NCBI GenBank assembly: GCA_041695325.1
Contig: JBGFRC010000014.1
Coordinates: 1 to 34,250, forward strand
Reading direction: 5' to 3'
DNA from: SURF-13 sp041695325
Lineage (GTDB): Bacteria > Pseudomonadota > Gammaproteobacteria > SURF-13
Length of the DNA stretch: 34,250 nt
Shown here piece by piece: positions 24,505-32,133 of this stretch. The translations under genes were made by a program, and so were the position numbers. The notes under the pieces are model-generated. The model was not told where the DNA came from and did not search any database. It saw only the letters and a list, made by a program, of their open reading frames with translations. Positions within the stretch are counted from its first letter, which is position 1. Each line of letters begins with the position of its first letter.

Positions 24505-24533
24505 TTGACCCCCATTAAACGGCGGACTAAGAT
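24505..24533 (+). promoter_or_regulatory. Promoter of tRNA-Asn
   Basis: TTGACC (24505-24510), a 17-base spacer and TAAGAT (24528-24533) form a good sigma70 promoter with a start near 24541, 7 bases before the tRNA. Confidence 0.7.
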
Positions 24534-24547
24534 AAGTAGTTTTGCAT

Positions 24548-24623
<76 letters not shown>

Positions 24624-24772
24624 GATTGATTATAAAGGTAAGCAGAAGAACAAGCAGCATGACAGCCCGATGACAGATGGGGACCGGTAGACTCTTGTCC
24701 CCCCTCCGGCCACGCAATTGCTGCAGTGGCTGAAACAGACTCGCCATCCGGCGACAAACATGGATCACTCCA

Positions 24773-25321
24773 GTGGCGCGTAAATCGGAACTCAGCGACG
24801 CCGACGTTGCGCTGTTCCGCAACGCGGTAAAGCGCGTTACCCCGCTGCGCCGGGACCAGGTGGTGATGGCGCGAAAACGCGTCGCGCCCGTGCCCCGGCA
24901 AAGACTGCTGGACGAGCGGCAGGTGCTGCGCGACATGCTGTCGGATGCTTACGATCCGGCAGGGATCGAAACCGGCGAAGAGCTGTTGTACAGCCGCACG
25001 GGGCTGCAACACGGCGTGCTGCGCAAGCTACGGCGCGGACAAATCCGCATCGAGCGAGAGCTGGATCTGCACGGCATGACGGTGGCCGAGGCGCGTCCCG
25101 CCTTGGCCCGCTTTCTCGCCGTGTGTCAAAACGACTTGGTGCGCTGCGTGCGCATCGTGCACGGCAAAGGCCGCCGCTCACCGCACCAGCGTCCAGTGCT
25201 CAAGAACAAGCTAGCCGCCTGGCTCAGGCAGCGCTTTGATGTGCTGGCCTACTGCTCGGCGCCGCGCACGGACGGCGGCACCGGCGCGCTGTATGTGTTA
25301 TTGAAGCGCGGCGCGCCGTAA
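24773..25321 (+). CDS. Smr-domain protein
   Basis: A 182-residue protein with a C-terminal Smr (small MutS-related) domain: ELDLHGMTVAEA, the catalytic-type IVHGKGRRS and GGTGALYVLLK. E. coli SmrB, of the same family, cleaves mRNA at collided ribosomes; whether this one does is not shown by the sequence. The N-terminus LSDADVALFRNAVKRVTPL matches the Smr-family leader, so I keep the GTG start at 24773 although no good Shine-Dalgarno sequence precedes it. The 149 bases between tRNA-Asn and this gene show nothing else I can support. Confidence 0.9.
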   Translation: MARKSELSDADVALFRNAVKRVTPLRRDQVVMARKRVAPVPRQRLLDERQVLRDMLSDAYDPAGIETGEELLYSRTGLQHGVLRKLRRGQIRIERELDLHGMTVAEARPALARFLAVCQNDLVRCVRIVHGKGRRSPHQRPVLKNKLAAWLRQRFDVLAYCSAPRTDGGTGALYVLLKRGAP

Positions 25322-25324
25322 GCA

Positions 25325-25825
25325 TCACTCATCGAGCACCGCCGCGCCCGGATACAGTTCCTCCAGCATCACCACCGCGTGCGCCTCGATGCCCTCGCCG
25401 CGCCCGATGTAACCCATGCCCTCCGTGGTCGCCGCCTTGACGTTGATGCGCGAGGGATGCACGTCCAGATCATCCGCCAGCAGGCTGCGCATGGACTCGA
25501 TATACGGCGCGAGCTTGGGCGCCTGGGCCACGATGGTGGAGTCTATGTTGGAGATGCCGAGGCTGCGCTCCTTGAGCATGAGCGCGATCCGGCGCAGCAA
25601 TACGCGGCTGTCCACGTCCTGGTATTGCGCGTCGCTGTCGGGGAAGTGCCGGCCGATGTCGCCCAGCCCCGCCGCGCCGAGCAACGCATTACATAGGGCG
25701 TGAATCAGCACGTCGCCATCCGAGTGCGCGGCCAGCCCGCGCTCATAAGGGATGGTCACGCCGCCCAGCACTAGGCGCCTGCCCGCCGCCAGGCGATGCG
25801 CGTCATAGCCTTGACCGATTCTCAT
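25325..25825 (-). CDS. ispF: 2-C-methyl-D-erythritol 2,4-cyclodiphosphate synthase
   Basis: Forms the cyclodiphosphate in the MEP isoprenoid pathway. It has 166 residues from the ATG at 25825 (MRIGQGYDAHR), which overlaps the ispD stop (ATGA). Metal ligands are in YDAHR and HSDGDVLIHAL; the NIDSTIVAQAPKL and KATTEGMG-type (KAATTEGMGYIGRGEG) blocks are conserved. It ends three bases from the convergent Smr gene. Confidence 0.96.
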   Translation of the reverse strand: MRIGQGYDAHRLAAGRRLVLGGVTIPYERGLAAHSDGDVLIHALCNALLGAAGLGDIGRHFPDSDAQYQDVDSRVLLRRIALMLKERSLGISNIDSTIVAQAPKLAPYIESMRSLLADDLDVHPSRINVKAATTEGMGYIGRGEGIEAHAVVMLEELYPGAAVLDE

Positions 25826-26586
25826 GCACAACACCCCTGCTGGTTAAGATAAAATTCCGCCAGCGCAAGATCGCCAGGACGGGTGATCTTGATGTTATCC
25901 ACACTGCCCTCCACCAGCAGCGGCCTCTCGCCCGATGCTTCCATGGCGGCGGCGTCATCGGTTACCGGGATAGTATTTTTTATCACGTATTCCAACGCTT
26001 CGGTCAGCCGCCCCAGGCGGAACATCTGCGGCGTCTGCGCCAGCCACAACGTCTCGCGCGGCTGCGTCGCCGTCACGATCCCCGCGGCGTCGGCGCATTT
26101 CACGGTGTCGGAGACGCGCGCCGCGAGCAGCGCTCCTGCCGTATGCCGCTCTGCCGCAGAGATCAGCTTGTCTATATCGGCCTTGCGCACACAAGGGCGC
26201 GCGGCGTCATGCACCAGCACCCAGTCACTTGCCTGCGCGCAGCGCGCTGGCAGGTCGGCGGCGGCCTGTCCCCGCCCCTGAGCGGGGAATTGCGCGAGCT
26301 TATGCAGGGCGTTAAGCACCGAATGACAACGTTCCGCGCCGCCCGGCGCGGTAATAATAGGCTTGCCGTAATGACGCAGCACCTCGGCCAACGCCGGAAA
26401 GTGCACATCCTGCGGCGCCAGCGCCACCACTACTCCCGCGATGACGGGATGCGCGAGCAGGCGCTCCATGCCGTGTTGCAGCACCGGCTTGCCGCACAAG
26501 GTCAGATATTGTTTGGGCGGCGCACCGCCCATACGCTCACCCGCGCCGGCTGCCGGTATCACACCCCAGTAATGAATAACCCTCAA
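25822..26586 (-). CDS. ispD: 2-C-methyl-D-erythritol 4-phosphate cytidylyltransferase
   Basis: Couples MEP to CTP in the MEP pathway. Signature PAAGAGERMG at the N-terminus, LVHDAARPCV in the middle and GSVDNIKITRPGDL near the C-terminus. The start is uncertain: the frame is open to an ATG at 26670, but those extra 28 residues are coded by an inverted repeat and lack family similarity. The TTG at 26586 with GGGA upstream gives 254 residues and begins RVIHYWGVIPAAG; I prefer it. A GTG a few codons further in is another option. Confidence 0.93.
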   Translation of the reverse strand: MRVIHYWGVIPAAGAGERMGGAPPKQYLTLCGKPVLQHGMERLLAHPVIAGVVVALAPQDVHFPALAEVLRHYGKPIITAPGGAERCHSVLNALHKLAQFPAQGRGQAAADLPARCAQASDWVLVHDAARPCVRKADIDKLISAAERHTAGALLAARVSDTVKCADAAGIVTATQPRETLWLAQTPQMFRLGRLTEALEYVIKNTIPVTDDAAAMEASGERPLLVEGSVDNIKITRPGDLALAEFYLNQQGCCA

Positions 26587-26626
26587 AGCTGTTCCCGTCG
26601 AGTACTGTGCGGAATAAACATCTGTC

Positions 26627-26669
26627 TGCGTGCTTGCCTGCGCGTCGCGCGCAAGCAGGCGAACACGCA
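26627..26669. repeat. 15-bp imperfect inverted repeat between ftsB and ispD
   Basis: TGCGTGCTTGCCTGC (26627-26641) and GCAGGCGAACACGCA (26655-26669) pair with two mismatches around a 13-base GC-rich loop. It lies in the leader before ispD, so it could form a transcript hairpin that adjusts ispDF expression or acts as a partial terminator. No T-run is visible. Confidence 0.55.
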
Positions 26670-26685
26670 CAGACGGGCGCGCCGG

Positions 26686-26958
26686 TTATTCCTCCACCAG
26701 CTGATAGAAGGTCTCGTCCTTGCCTATCATGCCGAGCTCACTGCGCGCGCGCTCCTCGATGGCCGCCGTGCCCTGCTTAAGGTCGCGCACCTCGGCCTCG
26801 AGCGCCAGGTTGCGCTCGCGCAGCGCGCGGTTTTCTTCCTGTTGCGCGCGCACGGCCTGCGTCAGGCGCCATATCCCGGTAAGACCGCCATGACCCGCCC
26901 ACAGGCTATACTGCAAGCCCAGCAACAATATCAGCAGCAGGGCGCTGAGAGTCTTCAT
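26686..26958 (-). CDS. ftsB: Cell division protein FtsB
   Basis: Bitopic divisome protein that works with FtsL and FtsQ. It has 90 residues: a membrane helix at residues 4-20, then a periplasmic coiled coil (AQQEENRALRERNLALEAEV) and a C-terminal region with RARSELGMIGKDE, all characteristic of the family. It lies between eno and ispD, its normal gammaproteobacterial position. Confidence 0.93.
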   Translation of the reverse strand: MKTLSALLLILLLGLQYSLWAGHGGLTGIWRLTQAVRAQQEENRALRERNLALEAEVRDLKQGTAAIEERARSELGMIGKDETFYQLVEE

Positions 26959-26964
26959 GCGCCG

Positions 26965-28305
26965 TCAGCGCGCCCCGCCTGATCTTGCAGAAGCCTGCTG
27001 CTCCAAGGCAGGCAGGTTGTAAAACGCCGCCGCTCCGGCGTAGCGCGCCTCCGCGCCCAGCTCCTCCTCGATGCGCAGCAAGCGATTATATTTCGCCACC
27101 CGCTCCGAACGCGACAGCGAACCGGCCTTGATCTGACCCGCATCGCTCGCCACCGCGAGATCGGCGATGGTGGTGTCCTCGGTTTCACCGGAGCGATGCG
27201 AGATCACCGCCGTGTAACCGGACTGCCGGGCGAGGCGGATGGCGGCAAGGGTTTCGCTCAGCGTGCCGATCTGGTTGACCTTGATGAGGATGGAGTTGGC
27301 AACATGGCGCGCAACGCCTTGCTGCAATAGCTTACTGTTGGTGACGAACAGATCATCGCCCACCAACTGCACCCGCCGGCCCAGTTTGCGCGTGAGCAGA
27401 CCCCAGCCCTCCCAGTCGTCCTCCGCCATGCCATCCTCGATGGAAAGTATCGGATACTGGTCCACCCAGGCGCACAGGTAATCGCAAAACTCGGCGCAGC
27501 TCAGGCTCCTATTTTCCGACGCCAGGGTATATTTGCCGTCTTTATAAAACCCGGAGCTGGCGGCGTCTATGCCGATGAAGATGTCGCGCCCCGGCGTGTA
27601 GCCGGCCTGTTCGATGGCGCGCAGTATGGTTTGAATTGCGGCCTCGTGCGAGGGCAGGTCGGGGGCAAAGCCGCCTTCATCCCCTACCGCCGTGCTCATG
27701 CCCTGCGCGTGCAGCACCTTCTTCAGGGCGTGAAACACTTCCGTGCCCCAGCGCAGCGCTTCGGCGAAACTCGGCGCGCCCACCGGCAGTATCATGAATT
27801 CCTGCAAATCCAGGGTATTGTCCGCGTGCGCGCCGCCGTTAATCACGTTCATCAGCGGCACCGGCATTTGAAACGGCTGGCTGCCATGCCCGGCGCGTTG
27901 GGCGAGATAACGATACAATGGCCGTCCCTCGTCCGCGGCGGCGGCGTGCGCCGCGGCGAGCGATACCGCGAGCAGCGCGTTCGCGCCGAGCCTGGCCTTG
28001 TTGGACGTGCCATCCAGCTCAATCATGCGCCCGTCTATCTCTTCCTGCGCGCCCGCGTCGAGATTGAGCAGCGCCCGACGCAGTACATCGTTCACATTGG
28101 CCACCGCCCGGCGCACGCCCAGCCCCGCGTAGCGTTTCGCGTCCTTGTCACGCAGCTCCAGCGCTTCCAGCTTGCCGGTCGAGGCGCCGGACGGCACCGA
28201 GGCGCGCCCGCGCGCGCCGGACGCCAGAATCACATCGGCCTCCACGGTGGGATTGCCGCGCGAATCCAGTATCTCGCGCGCCTTGATGTCTATAATTTTA
28301 CTCAC
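26965..28305 (-). CDS. eno: Enolase
   Basis: Converts 2-phosphoglycerate to phosphoenolpyruvate; also a degradosome partner in many gammaproteobacteria. It has 446 residues from the GTG at 28305, which overlaps the end of kdsA and has GGAG 5 bases upstream. Conserved blocks are KIIDIKAREILDSRGNPTVE, VPSGASTG, GDEGGFAPDL, the metal site SIEDGMAEDDW, VGDDLFVTN and SHRSGETED. Confidence 0.97.
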   Translation of the reverse strand: MSKIIDIKAREILDSRGNPTVEADVILASGARGRASVPSGASTGKLEALELRDKDAKRYAGLGVRRAVANVNDVLRRALLNLDAGAQEEIDGRMIELDGTSNKARLGANALLAVSLAAAHAAAADEGRPLYRYLAQRAGHGSQPFQMPVPLMNVINGGAHADNTLDLQEFMILPVGAPSFAEALRWGTEVFHALKKVLHAQGMSTAVGDEGGFAPDLPSHEAAIQTILRAIEQAGYTPGRDIFIGIDAASSGFYKDGKYTLASENRSLSCAEFCDYLCAWVDQYPILSIEDGMAEDDWEGWGLLTRKLGRRVQLVGDDLFVTNSKLLQQGVARHVANSILIKVNQIGTLSETLAAIRLARQSGYTAVISHRSGETEDTTIADLAVASDAGQIKAGSLSRSERVAKYNRLLRIEEELGAEARYAGAAAFYNLPALEQQASARSGGAR

Positions 28306-29146
28306 ATTGCTCCATCCATGTTTGTTCGGCAAAGCCGTTTTTTTTGACCACGGCGTCGAGCTCCTTGAGCGTGGCCAGCAACTCTTCCATCCTGTCCAGC
28401 GGCCAGGCGTTGGGGCCGTCGCTCAAGGCCTTTTCCGGCGCGGGGTGGGTCTCCATGAACAAACCGGCCACCCCCGCGGCGACAGCGGCGCGCGCCAGCA
28501 CCGGCACGAACTCGCGCTGGCCGCCGGAGACAGCGCCCTGCCCCCCCGGCAGCTGCACCGAGTGGGTGGCGTCAAACACCACGGGACAGCCGGTAGCGCG
28601 CATCACCATGAGCGCGCGCATGTCGGACACCAGGTTATTGTAGCCGAACGATACGCCGCGCTCGCATACCAGTATCTGTTCATTGCCGGTCTCGCGCGCC
28701 TTGGCGGCCACGTTCTTCATGTCCCACGGCGCCAGGAACTGCCCCTTCTTGATGTTCACCGGCTTGCCCTGGCGCGCCACGTTTTGTATGAAATTGGTCT
28801 GGCGGCACAGAAACGCCGGCGTCTGCAACACGTCCACCACACTCGCCGCTTCGGCGAGCGGCGTGTCCTCGTGCACGTCGGTGAGCACCGGCACACCGAT
28901 CTCGCGCCGCACCTTTTGCAGTATCTTGAGGCCTTGTTCCAGGCCGGGGCCGCGAAAGCTTTTGCTCGATGTGCGGTTGGCCTTGTCGAATGAGGATTTG
29001 TAAATGAACGGGATATCCAGGCGCGCGGTAATCTCCTTGAGCCGGCCGGCGGAATCGAGCGCGAGCTGCTCGCTTTCGATCACGCACGGACCCGCGATCA
29101 GAAACAGGGGATGATTCAGCCCCGCTTCAAAACCGCACAGCTTCAT
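28298..29146 (-). CDS. kdsA: 3-deoxy-D-manno-octulosonate 8-phosphate synthase
   Basis: Condenses PEP with arabinose-5-phosphate to make KDO-8-phosphate for lipopolysaccharide. It has 282 residues. Blocks: FLIAGPCVIESEQLALD, KSSFDKANRTS, GVPVLTDVHED, CRQTNFIQ, RGVSFGYNNLVSDMR and FMETHPAP. The ATG overlaps the pyrG stop (ATGA), and its own stop overlaps the enolase start, so pyrG, kdsA and eno are translationally linked. The C-terminus ends with Cys-Glu. Confidence 0.97.
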   Translation of the reverse strand: MKLCGFEAGLNHPLFLIAGPCVIESEQLALDSAGRLKEITARLDIPFIYKSSFDKANRTSSKSFRGPGLEQGLKILQKVRREIGVPVLTDVHEDTPLAEAASVVDVLQTPAFLCRQTNFIQNVARQGKPVNIKKGQFLAPWDMKNVAAKARETGNEQILVCERGVSFGYNNLVSDMRALMVMRATGCPVVFDATHSVQLPGGQGAVSGGQREFVPVLARAAVAAGVAGLFMETHPAPEKALSDGPNAWPLDRMEELLATLKELDAVVKKNGFAEQTWMEQCE

Positions 29147-30795
29147 TGCGCCGCCGCCTGCCGCTGCGGTTGCGCGGCGCGCACTTCGCGCGCCGCGCCG
29201 ATGAAGCCGGTGAACAGCGGATGTCCGTCGCGCGGCGTGGAGGTGAATTCGGGATGGAACTGGCAGGCCGCAAACCAGGGGTGATTGGCGAGCTCGATCA
29301 TCTCCACCAGCTTGCCGTCCATGGAATAACCGGAGATCACCAGCCCCTTGTCCTGCAGCAGTTCCACGTAGTGGTTGTTGAATTCGTAGCGATGACGGTG
29401 GCGTTCCACGATCACGTCCTTGCCGTAGAGACGGTGCGCCAGCGTACCCGCCTTCAAACGGCAGGCCTGGCCGCCCAGGCGCATGGTGCCGCCGAGATCG
29501 GCGCCTGGCGCGCGCTTTTCAACGACGCCGGTGCGCGTCTCCCACTCGGTGATGAGCGCGATCACCGGATGCGGGGTGGCCGGGTTGAACTCGGTGCTGT
29601 GCGCGCCGGTGAGGCCCGCGCGGTGGCGCGCGAACTCGATCACCGCGACCTGCATGCCGAGGCAGATGCCAAGATAGGGTATGCCGCGCTCGCGCGCGTA
29701 TTCCACCGCCTTGATCTTGCCCTCGATGCCGCGCGCGCCAAAGCCGCCCGGCACCAGAATCGCGTCCATGCCCTCCAGTTGCTTGACGCCGTGCTTTTCA
29801 ATGTCCTCGGAATCCAGGTACACGATCTTGACCTGGGTACGCGTGCGTACCCCCGCGTGGGTGAGCGCCTCGGACAGTGATTTATAGGACTCGGTGAGAT
29901 TGACGTACTTGCCCACCATGGCGACCGTGACCGTGGCCGTGGGATGCTCGATGGCGTACACCACCTGCTCCCAGGCGGAGAGATCGGCCCGCGGCGCGTC
30001 CAGATGCAGTTTCTCCACCACGATGTCGTCCAGCTCCTGCTCGTGGAACAGCAGGGGGATTTTATAAATATTGTCCACGTCCACCGCGGAGATCACCGCG
30101 CGCTCTTGCACGTTGGTGAACAGCGCGATCTTGCGCCGCTCGGCGTCGGGCAGCGCGCGCGCGGTGCGGCACAGCAGCACGTCGGGCTGGATGCCGATGC
30201 TGCGCAGCTCCTTTACCGAGTGCTGGGTGGGCTTGGTCTTGATCTCGCCTGCGGCGGCGATGTAGGGCACCAGGGTAAGATGCACGAATACGCTGTTATG
30301 AGGCCCAAGCTCCACGCCCATCTGGCGGATCGCCTCCAGAAACGGCAACGACTCGATGTCGCCCACCGTGCCGCCGATTTCCACCATGGCGACATCCGCC
30401 TGGTTTGCGCCCTCGCGGATGCAGCGCTTGATCTCGTCGGTGATATGCGGAATCACCTGCACCGTGGAGCCGAGGTAATCGCCGCGCCGCTCCTTGCGGA
30501 TCACGTTTTCGTATATGCGCCCGGTGGTGAAGTTGTTGCGCTTGCTCATGGTGGTGCGCACGAAGCGCTCGTAGTGGCCGAGGTCCAGATCGGTTTCCGC
30601 CCCGTCCTCGGTGACGAACACCTCGCCGTGCTGAAACGGACTCATGGTGCCGGGGTCTACGTTGATATACGGATCGAGCTTGATGAGGGTAACCTTAAGG
30701 CCGCGCGCCTCGAGGATGGCGCCGAGCGAGGCGGAGGCGATGCCCTTGCCCAGCGAGGACACTACGCCACCCGTGACGAAGACAAATTTGGTCAT
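29143..30795 (-). CDS. pyrG: CTP synthase
   Basis: Makes CTP from UTP and glutamine. It has 550 residues, slightly above the usual 545. The N-terminal amidoligase domain starts TKFVFVTGGVVSSLGKG; the C-terminal glutaminase has the nucleophile in GICLGMQ and the His/Glu in HPEF. First gene of the pyrG-kdsA-eno-ftsB-ispD-ispF operon, with a sigma70 promoter about 40 bases upstream. The C-terminal tail AAREVRAAQPQRQAAAQ lies outside the domain. Confidence 0.98.
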   Translation of the reverse strand: MTKFVFVTGGVVSSLGKGIASASLGAILEARGLKVTLIKLDPYINVDPGTMSPFQHGEVFVTEDGAETDLDLGHYERFVRTTMSKRNNFTTGRIYENVIRKERRGDYLGSTVQVIPHITDEIKRCIREGANQADVAMVEIGGTVGDIESLPFLEAIRQMGVELGPHNSVFVHLTLVPYIAAAGEIKTKPTQHSVKELRSIGIQPDVLLCRTARALPDAERRKIALFTNVQERAVISAVDVDNIYKIPLLFHEQELDDIVVEKLHLDAPRADLSAWEQVVYAIEHPTATVTVAMVGKYVNLTESYKSLSEALTHAGVRTRTQVKIVYLDSEDIEKHGVKQLEGMDAILVPGGFGARGIEGKIKAVEYARERGIPYLGICLGMQVAVIEFARHRAGLTGAHSTEFNPATPHPVIALITEWETRTGVVEKRAPGADLGGTMRLGGQACRLKAGTLAHRLYGKDVIVERHRHRYEFNNHYVELLQDKGLVISGYSMDGKLVEMIELANHPWFAACQFHPEFTSTPRDGHPLFTGFIGAAREVRAAQPQRQAAAQ

Positions 30796-30838
30796 GCCGC
30801 CTCGAAATTCTCGGCGCTCTGGCGGAACACCGGATGGG

Positions 30839-30867
30839 ACTATAGATTACCAGAAAGGCCGGGGCAA
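30839..30867 (-). promoter_or_regulatory. Sigma70 promoter of the pyrG operon
   Basis: TTGCCC (30862-30867), a 17-base spacer and TATAGT (30839-30844) on the minus strand put the start near 30832, leaving a leader of about 37 bases. The cassette-like DNA begins immediately upstream. Confidence 0.65.
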
Positions 30868-30869
30868 AA

Positions 30870-31075
30870 CAATCGAATCAACCCCTCTCTCACCCCGGAT
30901 GCGCCACAATGCAAAGGATCGGCGGCGCGTAGCGCCCGCCCACAACGAGTGAGGGACACCTCGCGCCCCGTTGAGAGGCGCGCGTCTAGCGCCCCCACTG
31001 AGGTGACGGAGACCGCTGACGCAACCCGGTCTCATCACTTTAAAGAAACCTTTGCCGATCACGGCGCTGCGCGCC
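30870..31075. other. Gene-free GC-rich spacer between the pyrG promoter and the attC-like site
   Basis: I see no convincing gene here. The 71-codon minus-strand frame (30847-31062) is rich in Arg and Gly with no recognisable motif and runs through the pyrG promoter. Small inverted repeats such as GGCGC-TAC-GCGCC occur. It may be the remnant of a further cassette or the chromosomal junction of the cassette region. Confidence 0.5.
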
Positions 31076-31132
31076 GCTCAACGATTGAACTCAGCCGCCG
31101 GCGTAGCCGGTCGGCTGGAGTGATTTGTCAGC
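31076..31132 (-). repeat. attC-like recombination site after the toxin-antitoxin cassette
   Basis: Read on the minus strand, a degenerate R'' box (GCTGAC, sharing the toxin stop TGA) is followed by ACTCCAGCC, a hairpin CCGGC-TAC-GCCGG, then GGCTGAGT and the R' box GTTGAGC, which fits GTTRRRY. The inner arms pair with an unpaired base on one side, as in integron attC sites. The site is short (57 bp) and its R'' box deviates from RYYYAAC, so it may be a decayed site. Confidence 0.55.
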
Positions 31133-31414
31133 GGTCCTGAACACGCGATTGCCAATAGCCCGGACGACGCGAGTGATGCGCGAGCGCAAAGATGATGATC
31201 CCATCGGCATCAGGCCGATATACGACAGCGAAAGGAAAATCCTTGAGAAAGACTCGCCGAGTATTTTTCGACGCGGAAAGGCCAGGGCACGAACCGTCGC
31301 GTCCTCGACGGCCGCAGCGAAACGCGCGCCAAGCCCGGGCTCTTCCTTGTTGTAGTAGACGACTTCGGCCAGAAACTCGCGCCGCGCTGCCGCGACGAAT
31401 CTGGCATGCTTCAC
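31128..31414 (-). pseudogene. Frameshifted ParE/RelE-family toxin
   Basis: The first frame, from GTG at 31414, reads KHARFVAAARREFLAEVVYY and continues to ALAFP. The family then continues in another frame as SKNTRRVFLKDFPFAVVYR and FALAHHSRRPGYWQSR, ending at TGA 31128-31130. The switch lies near 31270-31276. The Gly-containing linker expected between FP and the RRVFL block is missing, so a short deletion not divisible by three is likely. The start overlaps the antitoxin stop (GTGA). The toxin should be inactive unless the shift is a sequencing error. Confidence 0.8.
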
Positions 31415-31638
31415 CGACTCAGACGCCGCGCTTCCGCAAAAACGTCTTCTGCGGCGTAGGTTTGTGTCTCACCGCGGTCAAATGCGGCAACCCGCTCTTC
31501 GATCTCTTGGGCCCACGCCGTTTCGATCTCAGAAAGCGGTGCCTGTAGTGACTCAAGCAGCGCCTCCGCAAGCTTGGCGCGGTCCTCTGCCGCCAAAGCC
31601 CGGGCTTGTTGTTCGATCTCTTTAAAGGAAGCAGCCAT
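31411..31638 (-). CDS. Antitoxin, putative addiction module component (TIGR02574 / Unstab_antitox type)
   Basis: A 75-residue protein. The N-terminal half EIEQQARALAAEDRAKLAEALLESL and the C-terminal ETAWAQEIEERVAAFDRGE match the family of short antitoxins that neutralise ParE/RelE-like toxins; the partner toxin gene follows with a 4-base overlap. The GAGGTGAGGT ribosome site lies just before the ATG. A palindrome 29 bases upstream is a likely autoregulatory operator. It remains intact although the toxin is broken. Confidence 0.87.
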   Translation of the reverse strand: MAASFKEIEQQARALAAEDRAKLAEALLESLQAPLSEIETAWAQEIEERVAAFDRGETQTYAAEDVFAEARRLSR

Positions 31639-31666
31639 ACCTCACCTCGTAGCTCAAATTTTACAC

Positions 31667-31682
31667 CATGATCAGCATCATG
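31667..31682. promoter_or_regulatory. Palindromic operator of the toxin-antitoxin cassette
   Basis: CATGAT-CAGC-ATCATG is a perfect 6-bp inverted repeat upstream of the antitoxin. The AT-rich TGTAAAAT just downstream may be part of the promoter. Confidence 0.5.
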
Positions 31683-31696
31683 TCTTGAACGGTACG

Positions 31697-31742
31697 GTCC
31701 AGACACATAGGTAACAGATTCGTCCAGGGACATAGGTAACAG
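31697..31742 (+). repeat. Two tandem 21-bp direct repeats, period 25
   Basis: GTCCAGACACATAGGTAACAG-like copies at 31697-31717 and 31722-31742 differ at two positions. They lie between the antitoxin operator and the IS3-family element. Similar ACATAGGTAACA stretches occur at ends of some insertion sequences, so this may be a remnant terminus of another element (uncertain). Confidence 0.7.
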
Positions 31743-31839
31743 TTGTAGCAAACTTAGGGGCATCAAAGGAGGTGAGCTTCCCCTCGAATTTCGTCTTCCA
31801 ATGGTAAGCGGTTAGTATAAAGGTAACCGGAGGGAGAAG

Positions 31840-32133
31840 ATGTTCAAGATACCGAAGCAGGAATACACCGCCGAGTTCAAGGAACTGGCGGTCAAGCGGG
31901 TCCATGGCGGCGAAGGCATCGCCAAGGTGGCGAAGGAGCTGGGTCTCGTCGAGCAGACCCTGCGCAACTGGGTCAAGGCCGCCAAGGCCGGCAAGCTCAA
32001 CCCGCCCGGCACCAAGGCCGTGACGCCGGAACAGATGGAGCTCTCACGGGTGCGCGCGGAGAACGCGCGCCTCAAGATGGAGAACGAGATTTTAAAAAAA
32101 GCGACGGCGTGCTTCGCCAAGGATATGCTGTGA
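31840..32133 (+). CDS. IS3-family transposase OrfA
   Basis: The 97-residue DNA-binding part of the transposase. A helix-turn-helix covers EYTAEFKELAVKRVHGGEG and KELGLVEQTLRNWVKA, and a leucine-zipper-like coiled coil follows (LSRVRAENARLKMENEILKKA). GGAGGGAGAAG precedes the ATG. It ends after the A7 slippery run, 24 bases into OrfB. Confidence 0.93.
   Translation: MFKIPKQEYTAEFKELAVKRVHGGEGIAKVAKELGLVEQTLRNWVKAAKAGKLNPPGTKAVTPEQMELSRVRAENARLKMENEILKKATACFAKDML
32094..32100 (+). other. A7 slippery site for -1 programmed frameshifting
   Basis: TTTAAAAAAAG near the OrfA end. Shifting back one base here joins OrfA to the OrfB frame, giving ...NEILKK followed by SDGVLRQ. This is the common way IS3 elements make the OrfAB transposase. 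Confidence 0.7.

Noticed and set aside
30847..31062. 71-codon minus-strand frame before pyrG
   Set aside because: No motif, no ribosome site I can support, and it runs through the pyrG -35/-10 region.
29944..31140. 398-codon plus-strand frame opposite pyrG and its upstream region
   Set aside because: Antisense composition, crosses the pyrG promoter, no recognisable domain.
31678..31905. 75-codon minus-strand frame ending in direct repeats
   Set aside because: It spans the IS left end and the tandem repeats; no family resemblance.
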